In this document: piece by piece, positions 7,862 through 14,414 of the stretch
Numbering within the stretch: position 1 is the stretch's first letter
How the letters are laid out: each line of letters opens with the position of its first letter
Source of the DNA: Hondaea fermentalgiana
Taxonomy: Eukaryota > Sar > Bigyra > Thraustochytrida > Thraustochytriidae
NCBI GenBank assembly: GCA_014084085.1
Contig: NPFB01000036.1
Location: forward strand, 247,933 to 262,346
Length of the DNA stretch: 14,414 nucleotides
Direction of reading: 5' to 3'
The notes under the pieces: model-generated
The model's database searches: none
What the model was told of the DNA's origin: nothing
The model's input: the letters and a program-made list of their open reading frames with translations, nothing else
Made by a program: the position numbers and the translations under genes

Positions 7862-8599
7862 ATGTTTCGCGGTCGAGCGGCAAACCCATGCTCGAACAAG
7901 TTCTTGTACGCGAAGCAGATCGAGCAGCGGCAAAAGGCGCATCGCGAGCGACTCAAGACAATGCGACCTGCTATTGACAACACGCCACCCAAGAAACCCT
8001 CACACTTGACAAACAATAAGAAGAAGGAGGCGCAGATGGAGGAGCACTTTCTCAAGATTGAGCGGGAGAACAGGCTCTTACTGGAGAAAATGTCGTACAT
8101 TATGTCGCAAAAGGCCCTCGACAACAAAAACGAGGCCGCCGCCAGGCAGGGCACCAAGAGCCTCAACAAATCGTACAGGAAGAAGGAGCTGCAGCGCATT
8201 ACAGAGGAAAACCAAAAGATTTTGCGTCGCATTCAGGAGCGCCAGCCATACTACAACCACGCGCAATGGGAGGAAGAACGTCGATTGCAGGAGCGCTATG
8301 TGCGGAACATTTGCGAATACCCTGTAAATGGCGACAAAAAGCGTCGGCGCAGGAGGCGGCGCGGGCCTGGTGCCGGGGAGCCCGGGGCATCAGGCAAAAA
8401 GGGTGTCTCGCGCTCTCGCTCCGGCCTTATTCCCTCGCTTGACTCCGAGTACCAGCGTCACTCGCGTGAAAAGCTTGACCGATCTCTGCACGGCGAAAGC
8501 GCTTCGACTTCGCATCTCAATGGCTCTTCATCTGGCTACGCCGACTTTCGCGCCCTTGGAGCTCCACCCGACGCAAAGTCCCTCGAGCCTCTCCCATGA
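7862..8599 (+). CDS. CFAP97 / Hemingway-domain protein (cilia and flagella associated)
   Basis: A 245-residue protein whose residues about 46-140 fit the KIAA1430/Hemingway family (Pfam Hmw_CFAP97). The core shows the family hallmarks: the IERENRLLLEKMSYIM helix (66-81), the SLNKSYRKKELQRITEENQ block (100-118), and ILRRIQERQPYYNHAQWEEE (120-139) with the conserved YN(H)..WE. Family members occur in ciliated organisms and are linked to axoneme assembly and sperm flagella, so the gene implies a flagellated stage. After the domain comes a run of eight arginines (161-168, preceded by two Lys) and then a Ser/Gly-rich tail that looks disordered. It resembles the short single-domain CFAP97D type rather than the long vertebrate CFAP97. 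The ATG at 7862 has A at -3 and the domain follows at the usual distance. Function is inferred from the family. Confidence 0.88.
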   Translation: MFRGRAANPCSNKFLYAKQIEQRQKAHRERLKTMRPAIDNTPPKKPSHLTNNKKKEAQMEEHFLKIERENRLLLEKMSYIMSQKALDNKNEAAARQGTKSLNKSYRKKELQRITEENQKILRRIQERQPYYNHAQWEEERRLQERYVRNICEYPVNGDKKRRRRRRRGPGAGEPGASGKKGVSRSRSGLIPSLDSEYQRHSREKLDRSLHGESASTSHLNGSSSGYADFRALGAPPDAKSLEPLP

Positions 8600-9028
8600 G
8601 TTTATATAACAAAGGAAAATTATCGTTTCTTGTCCAGACCTTTTCAACATCAACCAGCTTTACTTGTCACCAGCAGCCAGCCAGACAGCCGCTGCCGCTT
8701 GCTCGTGCAAGTCACAATCAGCGTCACCTCGCTTGCTCGCCTAACCTCGAGGGAAACGCGTGTGTACGGTGTGTGCGCGCACCCCTTGCGCACCCCTCCA
8801 CACCACACCCTTCTCCCCGGCCTCTCGGAGGCCTCCGCTTTGGACCAGTCGTCGCAGTCTCGCATTCGTTTGGCGTGGGCCAAGGCGGCGCAGCGGCACG
8901 GCGAAGCGCGGCAAGGCGCGGTGCGCCGACGCGGCGAGGCACCGCACATCGTAGACCAGCATCCTCGCGCGACGCGTCCGCTCGAGCTCGACTCGAGAAG
9001 GGAAACCGCAGCCCCGAGCCTCGCTGTC
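8600..9028. other. Gap between CFAP97 gene and basic-tail protein gene
   Basis: 429 bases expected to hold the 3' UTR of the CFAP97 gene and the promoter and 5' UTR of the next gene. The frame of the downstream gene stays open back to 8630, but contains no ATG in this stretch (it opens with TTG), and its Arg/Ser/His-rich translation looks non-coding. No canonical AATAAA is seen after 8599. Confidence 0.5.
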
Positions 9029-9646
9029 ATGGAGGCGGCGGTGGAGGAGCTGAGTCGCGGACTCTCGCTGGCCTCGGCGCGCGAGGGGGCCAGCAAAGAT
9101 GGCGGAGACGCCAGCGCAACCGGTGGAAATCCTGGCGGCATGATGAAATCTGCCGCCGCGCAACGTGTCGAGGAGTTGGAGCGCCGCAAAGATGCCAAAA
9201 AGTTTGACGGCATGGCATCCTCGCTCTTTGACGCCCTCGACGCGGTCCCTGTGCGACCCAAGAGTCTGCTAGAAGACAGCAAGGATAGCACAGGGGCGAC
9301 GTCGTCGATTTCGCGCAAGGACTTTGGCCGTGGACTCTCCGTTATTGACCAGTTTGCTCTGCGTGTTCATTCGTCGCATGCATCGTCCGAAGCAACCTTC
9401 AACCTTGATGGGACTGCGCGCACAAAGGCAACGTCGGGATCTCTGGCATCCACTGCTGGGGACACAGGCCTTGGTTCTGGTCTTGCGCTGAGTAGCAAAA
9501 AGAAAAAGCAACCGAACCTCTCGCGAAAAGCGCGGCAGCGCAAAGAAAAATCTCGACAGCGCGGCCAAGCATACTCGGAGCGTGCCTCAGGTCCAAGTAA
9601 GCGAGGACGTGCACGCGGCAAGTCCAGTCGCTTGCAACTGATATGA
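9029..9646 (+). CDS. Hypothetical protein with Lys/Arg-rich C-terminal tail, possibly nuclear or nucleolar
   Basis: A 205-residue protein I do not recognise. The N-terminal third is Ala/Gly/Ser-rich; a charged helix (RVEELERRKDAKKFD, 46-60) leads into a more ordered-looking block, SSLFDALDAVPVRPKSLL (64-81), and then a Ser/Thr/Gly-rich stretch. The tail begins at KKKK (157-160) and continues as LSRKARQRKEKSRQRGQAYSER (164-185) and KRGRARGK (191-198). Such LS+K.R.+.EK patterns with bipartite nuclear-localisation character occur in small ribosome-assembly factors such as Alb1 or SLX9, but this resemblance is weak and no assignment is made. The ATG at 9029 is the first in frame and has G at both -3 and +4. 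The stop overlaps an ATG in another frame (ATGA, 9643-9646), which I treat as chance. Confidence 0.65.
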   Translation: MEAAVEELSRGLSLASAREGASKDGGDASATGGNPGGMMKSAAAQRVEELERRKDAKKFDGMASSLFDALDAVPVRPKSLLEDSKDSTGATSSISRKDFGRGLSVIDQFALRVHSSHASSEATFNLDGTARTKATSGSLASTAGDTGLGSGLALSSKKKKQPNLSRKARQRKEKSRQRGQAYSERASGPSKRGRARGKSSRLQLI

Positions 9647-9863
9647 TTTCATCCACCAGAAAAGACTGTATTTGTGAAGGAGGAAAAGAGGAACCAGAAA
9701 AGAAGACGAAGAAGATGAAGAAGAAACATATAACACTGTATCATTTTTTGCTTTCAACACGTTTCATCATCAACTTGACGGCACCTGCGCTTCTGATCTC
9801 TTTCGCTCGCGATAGACTCTTTGACTACGAATTCAATTCTTACATACTTGCTGCGCCGCATGT

Positions 9864-9869
9864 TTTATT
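9864..9869 (-). terminator. Possible polyadenylation signal for the polymerase gene
   Basis: TTTATT on the plus strand reads AATAAA on the minus strand, about 365 bases beyond the polymerase kappa stop. It is the only canonical hexamer I noticed for that strand in the gap. The distance is long for a compact genome, so confidence is low. Confidence 0.3.
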
Positions 9870-10223
9870 TGTCTCCTCAGATTCCGCTCTGTGCAGATTT
9901 GTTTGCACCGAAACGCATTAGCGCATGTTCCAAAATACAACAAGCAGAAAGGGGGGCACACAACGTTTCGCAACAAGTATACATGGACTTCAGGCAGTGC
10001 AGTTTGGGTGCAATCCTGCATATCTCTCACCACACTGTTGTCGCAATCACGTGCCAGTTTCAAAAAGTTCGTATCCTTGCGTACTCGGAAGGTATTGTGA
10101 TGGAACGAGACCAAGTATCCGCTTGCGACCCTACTACTTTGTACGTCCCACCGCGAAATCACCGATGATGAGCCATCGTTTTTGTTTGTCATCAAAAAAG
10201 ACACAGCAACGCCTTATCTCAAC

Positions 10224-10229
10224 AATAAA
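10224..10229 (+). terminator. Possible polyadenylation signal for the 9029 gene
   Basis: A canonical AATAAA on the plus strand about 580 bases after the stop at 9646 and only a few bases from the stop of the convergent polymerase gene. If used, the two transcripts would overlap at their 3' ends. It may equally be chance. Confidence 0.25.
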
Positions 10230-10234
10230 GCGTC

Positions 10235-12352
10235 TTACTTCATCAAACAGGCGTCAAGATGACGATTCATTTCAGCGTTCGACGCATCATCCATGGTTTG
10301 ACCGCATGCAGGACACCGCTGCTGACAATCTTTACCTGGAGAGTCGAGATCGATAAGGCACACTGTATCTGTCTTTGAGTGCCCGCTCACTTTTGCAGGA
10401 CTCTGGTGCTTTGTATCCCCCGCCTCGTCTGTCCAAAAAGCCCGCAGACCCACACTTGAGCGCGCCCGCTTCTTGTGCGTCGCTTTCTCGCTGGAAGCGA
10501 GCGAAGACGTTGAGCGTTTGTTCGAGTCTCTTGATGGTGGAGATTGTTGCGTATTGTTCAGACATGCATCAACATGGCGTGTAGCCTCAGTGGTGGAAAA
10601 TGCATTTAATGGCTGCGCGCAGACCGGGCATTCGCCTTGTGCCTTTTCCCCAGAATCTTGGGGCTCCACTTCTCTTGGAGGATGCGCAAAAATGGCCTTG
10701 ATGTTAGCTTGGGCCGATCGGCTCGTTGGTGGTCTCGCAACCGGGGCATGCGAGGGATCAATAAGCTTGGACACCTTGATACCCATCAGACGGAGTCTAC
10801 AGGGCATCTCCCTGGCGAGGAGCTCGCGCGCGTGTTCAAAGAGATCGGTCCCGTCGGCACAGCGTGGCACGGCATTGGTGACGATTGTTTGGCGCGTAAA
10901 GACCTCAAAGGACGACTTTTTAATTTTGAGGGTTACGCAATGGCCGATGAGTTGTTTCTCCACACATCGACGGGAAAGGCGAGCGCAAATGTCCAAGCAG
11001 GTATCAAAAAGCTCCTGAACGCTGCTCGCACCCTGGCTGAATGTGCGCTCCATTCCGATGGACTTGCGTCCCCGCTGATTGTCTTCGCCCTGCCCGAACG
11101 CAGAAGGAAGAGCAGAAACAGCAGCAGCAGAAGAAGAAGCAGCTGACGATGACGACGCCTGCGAGCTGGATACAGAGGGATTGGTACAGCACAAGGTGAC
11201 ACGCAGGAGATAATCTGCCTGAACGGCGGAAAGAAGGTGCGCGCACAAATATCGCTTGTCCCATAGGTCCCTGACGGTGGCCACGCCGAGAGCGTCCTTG
11301 AGCTTTTTCTCTGCGACCTTACCAATTCCAGGCACCTTGCGAATCGCAAGTTCGCGAGTGAATCGGAGCATCTTTTCGGGCTGCCAGGGCACCACGCATT
11401 GGCCATTGGGTTTGTTGCGATCGGAAGCAATCTTGGCGAGCATGCGCGTGCGGGCAATACCCGCGGAGCACGTAAGTCTCGTGTGTGCTGACACCTCGTC
11501 GCGCATGGCCTGAACCACACGTTCCGCGACATGGAAACGCCGTGCCGTTTGCGCATCCGCGTCGAGGTTAGCGCCGGCCTGCTCCGTGGCAATTTTAACA
11601 TCCACAAAGTCGGTAATGTCCATGTAGGCTTCGTCAAGGCTGCCTGCATGGAGCTTGGGATCGTACTTTTTCAAGATATCGCGAACCTCTTGCGAAGCTT
11701 GACGGTACTTGTCAAAGTTCGACTTGACAAAGACGAGTTCAGGGCACAATTTGCGCGCAATGAAACCAGGCATTGCGGATCTCACACCGTATTCGCGCGC
11801 GAGATAGTTGGTGGTGGAGATCATGGAAAGTCCGCCGACAGCCATGGGTTTTCCTGCGAGACTGGGGTCGTCGCGCATTTCGACGGCTGCAAAGAAGCAG
11901 TCCATGTCCACGACGCAGTAAATGCGGCTCAGATCGCGTTCGCGCAAGAGCTTGGTGACCTTGGCGTCGACACGGTGGCGTACGGGCGCGAGATCGCTCT
12001 CGAGGGTTGTTGCAAGCTTGGCGCGCAGCTTGCGCACTTCGGCTTGGGTGCGCTCGTCGCGGCGCTGGGCTTCTTTAAAATGCTCAGACCCTTTGCTCAT
12101 TTCAAAGACGATCTGGTTGACGTGTTCCTTGTCAACCTTTTTCATGCCCGCCTTCTCGTTCGCGAACACGAAGAGGTGCGCGAAGTCGGACCCGTTCCGT
12201 GGCGCCTCGACTGCATCCTCGTCCTTGGTGGACGCTGAGGTCGCGCGAGACGCTGCACTCTCGCCTCCATGGCGACCGCCAGTGCGCACAGTTTCCCGCT
12301 CGCGCAGCCCATCGCCACAGGGTTCGCCCGCCCCGTGCGCTGCCGTGGACAT
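10235..12352 (-). CDS. POLK: DNA polymerase kappa (Y-family translesion polymerase) with two UBZ fingers
   Basis: A 705-residue Y-family polymerase that copies past damaged bases in the nucleus. Order of parts: a disordered N-terminus; the kappa-specific N-clasp (about 57-135, with KVDKEHVNQIVFEMSKGS); the palm with VVDMDCFFAAVEMRDDP (147-163), catalytic Asp149 and Asp151, and SLDEAY with Asp240 and Glu241; the fingers (STTNYLAREYGVRSAMPGF); the thumb helix-hairpin-helix VPGIGKV (340-346); a Ser/Ala-rich insertion (about 393-416); and the little finger starting at RKSIGMERTF (429-438). The tail has two UBZ4-type zinc fingers with Cys575, Cys578, His593, Cys597 and Cys680, Cys683, His698, Cys702, as in animal pol kappa, for binding ubiquitinated PCNA. 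Between them lie a SUMO-interaction-like VCLIDLD (664-670) and a PIP-like LRAFW. The frame extends to a GTG at 12364, but the ATG at 12352 is the first in frame after an upstream stop. Steric-gate position 154 is Phe, not the usual Tyr. Confidence 0.95.
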   Translation of the reverse strand: MSTAAHGAGEPCGDGLRERETVRTGGRHGGESAASRATSASTKDEDAVEAPRNGSDFAHLFVFANEKAGMKKVDKEHVNQIVFEMSKGSEHFKEAQRRDERTQAEVRKLRAKLATTLESDLAPVRHRVDAKVTKLLRERDLSRIYCVVDMDCFFAAVEMRDDPSLAGKPMAVGGLSMISTTNYLAREYGVRSAMPGFIARKLCPELVFVKSNFDKYRQASQEVRDILKKYDPKLHAGSLDEAYMDITDFVDVKIATEQAGANLDADAQTARRFHVAERVVQAMRDEVSAHTRLTCSAGIARTRMLAKIASDRNKPNGQCVVPWQPEKMLRFTRELAIRKVPGIGKVAEKKLKDALGVATVRDLWDKRYLCAHLLSAVQADYLLRVTLCCTNPSVSSSQASSSSAASSSAAAVSALPSAFGQGEDNQRGRKSIGMERTFSQGASSVQELFDTCLDICARLSRRCVEKQLIGHCVTLKIKKSSFEVFTRQTIVTNAVPRCADGTDLFEHARELLAREMPCRLRLMGIKVSKLIDPSHAPVARPPTSRSAQANIKAIFAHPPREVEPQDSGEKAQGECPVCAQPLNAFSTTEATRHVDACLNNTQQSPPSRDSNKRSTSSLASSEKATHKKRARSSVGLRAFWTDEAGDTKHQSPAKVSGHSKTDTVCLIDLDSPGKDCQQRCPACGQTMDDASNAEMNRHLDACLMK

Positions 12353-12776
12353 GCCGCCATGCACGGGTGGGTTTGCGTCTGCCTCGCTGGTCTGTCGGGA
12401 GAGTTGACGGCGCTAGGCCTAACTAACGACCGACCGCCAGCCCGCCGTAACGTTTTCACGAACAGAAAGAACTTGAGAGCGCTAGACCAGTGACTCCGAG
12501 TCAGAGAAGTGCGGAGCGAAGGATAGACAAACGAGGGATTGACAGTGAAGGAAAACAGAGATGTGCTTGATCAGCCGGGAGTGTCCAACAAGAGACAGCC
12601 TTTTCGTTTTTTCTCCCCCCTTGTATGCGTCGATTTGCCCACGAGAATTTTTATGATGCGGTCGGCGATCGAGCCCAGGTCCGTAGGGAAACATCGGTTA
12701 TTTATGGAAAAAGAAGAACACACATCAACAATAACAACAAGATACAAAAAGGGAAATGAGGGCGAAGACGAAGCAT
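12353..12776. promoter_or_regulatory. Gap between PAH-like gene and polymerase gene
   Basis: 424 bases between two minus-strand genes, holding the polymerase promoter and 5' UTR on the left and the 3' UTR of the PAH-like gene on the right. An out-of-frame ATG at 12360-12358 sits 8 bases upstream of the polymerase start. The right part around 12690-12760 is A-rich on the plus strand (T-rich in the transcript). No canonical polyadenylation hexamer on the minus strand is seen close to 12777. No gene is seen. Confidence 0.5.
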
Positions 12777-14414
12777 TCAGCCCGCAGCATCGACGGCGTC
12801 AAGAAGATCTGTGAGGTCGTCGAGGAGATCTTCGTGAGTGACTTCCAAGCGCTCTTCGAGCGCCTGTGCACACAAGGCGCGTGTGATTCGGCCTTGGTGG
12901 AGGTCCTCGAGGATGTCGAGCATGTCCTGGTAAGCGCTTTCGTCATCACCTAAACCGTCGCGAAAGTGCTCAAGCAAAGTCTGCAAGTCGGACGCCTCAT
13001 CAGTGCGCAGATCGGCGACATCGAGTGCTTCATCTACCTTTGCTCCTGACTCGTCCAAATCAGCATCATCGAGGTCGTTGACTGCATCCTCCATTGCATC
13101 GGCATCGCTGACAACGAGATCACCATCATGGTCGTCGCCGTCGTCGTCGTCATCGGTATTGTCGTTCATCGCATTGTCAAGAGCCAAGCTGTCGCTATCA
13201 ATGTTTTCTTCCTCATTCGAGCCGCTATCGCTGTCGCCATCGTCATCGCTGACCTCTTGACCGTCAATGGAGAGCGAGCTTTCCAAGGAATTGATTCGAC
13301 GTGCAAGCTGGCGTGAACGTTGGCGTGAACGTTGGCGTAGCGTGGGCGCAGTGGACTCATCAGCGCTGTCGTAGAGCCGAGGGAGCAGAAGGCCTTCGCT
13401 GAAAGTCGTTTTGAGACCCGCGGCGACTCCGATTTGTCGCAAGCCCTCGATTGCGGACCCGCCTCGAGTTCGCCAGTCGTCATCGACTCCGGCGCTGAGT
13501 TGTCTTTGTCGCTGCATCGAGGCAGAAGCATCTTTTTCTTGTTCAAGACTCTCTGCTGCTTCATCTGCAGAGTTAGTCTTCCCATTGTCGGCCCCCACGC
13601 CTGGGGGCGGATTGCCAAGGCAGGCTTCAAATTCGCCCACGAGGTCATTGTGGCCAGCGAGAAGCTTGTATACCTCGCGTCGAAGCTCGCCCTGCGTCTT
13701 TGCGCGGGAAAGCAAGTCGAGGTACTCGTCAAAGATGTCTTCTCCGGCTGCTGCGGCAATGTTGTCGTGAAAGGCGATGAGCTGCAAGAGCCCTGCCGTT
13801 TGGAAAAGCGAGGGCGACTGGGCGTCCGATGGCAAGGGAACGCATGTGAGGCCGGTCCTTTTGCTGCTGGGGAGCGCCTTTTTCAGAGAGTTTCTCACGC
13901 GCTGGGCCAGACTTTTGCGCGGTCCGCTGTTTCTTTGTTTTGCCGCTTTCGTCGGAGCGTCTTGGATTGGCGGACTTGCCACCACGACTGCATCCTCTCT
14001 TTCCTCTGCCTCTACCTCTGTCTCTTCAAATTCGTCTTCCATTTCGCCATTGTCATGATTATCAACGTCGTCTTCGTCCTTGTGGACATCGTCGTCGTCG
14101 TCATCGTCGGTGATCTCGTTGTCGTCATCAATGTCGCCGTTGCCATCGAAGAAGGTCATCGCTTGCTCGGTTTCCTCCGCAGGTCCTCCAGCAGCAACGG
14201 CGGCAGCAGCGACGATGCCTTGGCTCGCGCTGTTCTTCTTGTTCGGCCCGCGCGACCTCCTCACAGATCGGCGCGAGACCCTGGGCGCGGCGCTCGCCTT
14301 CAGCGTGGCGCTGGCGGCGCTGCTTCGCGTCGCGGGGGGCTCGGTGGTGCCGCGCTCGGTCCTCCTCTCCTCGCGCAGCGGCGGCAGTGCCGGCGTCGGG
14401 CCGGCGTGGTCCTC
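12777..14414 (-). CDS. Acidic protein with two PAH-like (Sin3-type) helical repeats, 5' end uncertain
   Basis: The frame is open from the stop at 12777-12779 to the window edge (545 codons) with the first in-frame ATG only at 14159, which would give 460 residues. Either translation starts there or the gene continues outside. Counting from codon 14264: a basic stretch RRSRGPNKK (2-10), a very acidic Asp/Glu region (about 38-92), a basic patch (105-136), a helical block at 155-218 with D.F.EYLDLLSRAK and REVYKLLAGHNDLVGEF, an Arg/Ser stretch RQRSRQRSR (310-318), a second acidic region (338-410) and a second helical block at 425-490. Both blocks fit the paired amphipathic helix pattern (Y..+L.+L, then V..LL.GH.DL...F) of Sin3 and Gon4-like co-repressors. 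A chromatin or transcription role is therefore inferred, not shown. No histone-deacetylase-interaction domain is visible. It could instead be a scaffold with unrelated helical repeats. Confidence 0.65.
   Translation of the reverse strand, partial: EDHAGPTPALPPLREERRTERGTTEPPATRSSAASATLKASAAPRVSRRSVRRSRGPNKKNSASQGIVAAAAVAAGGPAEETEQAMTFFDGNGDIDDDNEITDDDDDDDVHKDEDDVDNHDNGEMEDEFEETEVEAEEREDAVVVASPPIQDAPTKAAKQRNSGPRKSLAQRVRNSLKKALPSSKRTGLTCVPLPSDAQSPSLFQTAGLLQLIAFHDNIAAAAGEDIFDEYLDLLSRAKTQGELRREVYKLLAGHNDLVGEFEACLGNPPPGVGADNGKTNSADEAAESLEQEKDASASMQRQRQLSAGVDDDWRTRGGSAIEGLRQIGVAAGLKTTFSEGLLLPRLYDSADESTAPTLRQRSRQRSRQLARRINSLESSLSIDGQEVSDDDGDSDSGSNEEENIDSDSLALDNAMNDNTDDDDDGDDHDGDLVVSDADAMEDAVNDLDDADLDESGAKVDEALDVADLRTDEASDLQTLLEHFRDGLGDDESAYQDMLDILEDLHQGRITRALCAQALEERLEVTHEDLLDDLTDLLDAVDAAG
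13309..13332 (-). repeat. Tandem 12-bp repeat inside the PAH-like gene
   Basis: TGGCGTGAACGT occurs twice in a row (13309-13320 and 13321-13332), followed by a partial third unit. In the coding frame it encodes the RQRSRQRS stretch, an Arg/Ser repeat. It keeps the frame and is a likely recent slippage expansion. Confidence 0.85.

Larger units (their letters stand above)
9647..10234. other. Lower-GC gap between convergent genes
   Basis: A 588-base region between genes that run towards each other, so it should be all 3' UTR and terminator DNA. It is visibly more AT-rich than the rest of the window. It opens with a purine-rich tract (about 9676-9728), contains TTTATT at 9864-9869 (AATAAA on the minus strand) and AATAAA at 10224-10229 on the plus strand. 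Open frames inside lack good starts or domains. No structured RNA is evident by eye. Confidence 0.55.

Noticed and set aside
7457..7942. Minus-strand frames with poly-Arg or poly-Val runs upstream of the CFAP97 gene
   Set aside because: Their main feature is the CGA microsatellite translated in different frames; they overlap the CFAP97 start in antisense.
8630..9028. 133-residue N-terminal extension of the basic-tail protein
   Set aside because: Opens with TTG, contains no ATG, and reads like untranslated GC-rich DNA.
9643..9921. 92-codon frame starting at an ATG that overlaps the stop of the 9029 gene (ATGA)
   Set aside because: Translational coupling of this kind is a bacterial habit; the product has a purine-tract Lys/Glu start and no recognisable domain, and the region should be 3' UTR.
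9833..10204. 123-codon minus-strand frame in the convergent gap
   Set aside because: Opens with GTG, has no domain, and lies downstream of the polymerase stop where 3' UTR is expected.
11531..12238. 235-codon plus-strand frame antisense to the polymerase
   Set aside because: Entirely inside the conserved polymerase palm region on the other strand; no independent domain, typical shadow of a GC-rich gene.
13128..13316. Plus-strand Val/Ile-rich frame resembling a membrane protein
   Set aside because: It is the antisense reading of Asp-rich GAC/GAT codons of the PAH-like protein, which gives GTC/ATC and so a false hydrophobic stretch.

Overview
This window looks like nuclear DNA from a GC-rich, gene-dense, intron-poor eukaryotic protist that has, or descends from something with, a cilium or flagellum. 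The reasons are: a eukaryote-type DNA polymerase kappa, a CFAP97/Hemingway-domain (ciliary) protein, a peroxisomal-type (ABCD/SbmA-like) ABC half-transporter and a protein with Sin3-type PAH-like helices. All are encoded by long uninterrupted reading frames separated by 0.4-1.1 kb gaps rich in microsatellites. There are no operons, Shine-Dalgarno sites, CRISPR arrays, transposases, rRNAs or tRNAs that I can see. A thraustochytrid-like stramenopile would fit, but this is inference from style, not proof.

Layout. 1-719: GC-rich DNA without a supported gene. 720-2939 (-): ABC half-transporter with an inserted histidine-rich loop. 2940-3852: gap between two divergently transcribed genes, holding a perfect inverted repeat and a long run of tetra- and trinucleotide repeats. 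3853-5022 (+) and 5579-6754 (+): two tandem paralogous FAD-dependent monooxygenases, about 72% identical by hand count. 6755-7861: long gap with microsatellites. 7862-8599 (+): CFAP97-domain protein. 9029-9646 (+): small protein with a strongly basic tail, not recognised. 9647-10234: lower-GC gap between convergent genes. 10235-12352 (-): DNA polymerase kappa with two UBZ zinc fingers. 12777 to the right edge (-): acidic PAH-like protein whose 5' end may lie outside the window.

The genes do not form an obvious pathway. The only pair with a clear shared history is the monooxygenase tandem. The ABC gene shares an upstream region with the first monooxygenase, so co-regulation of transport and oxidation is possible but unproven. 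Several computed frames begin at TTG or GTG. For a eukaryote I moved these to the first in-frame ATG, and the two monooxygenases confirm the choice because homology begins exactly at that ATG.

I did not find a clear new multi-gene system. The observations most worth a second look are the 13-histidine loop in the ABC transporter, the bacterial-DinB-like active-site motif (Phe at the steric-gate position) in the polymerase, the uneven divergence of the monooxygenase pair, the acidic PAH-like protein, and the 25-bp inverted-repeat element between the divergent genes.
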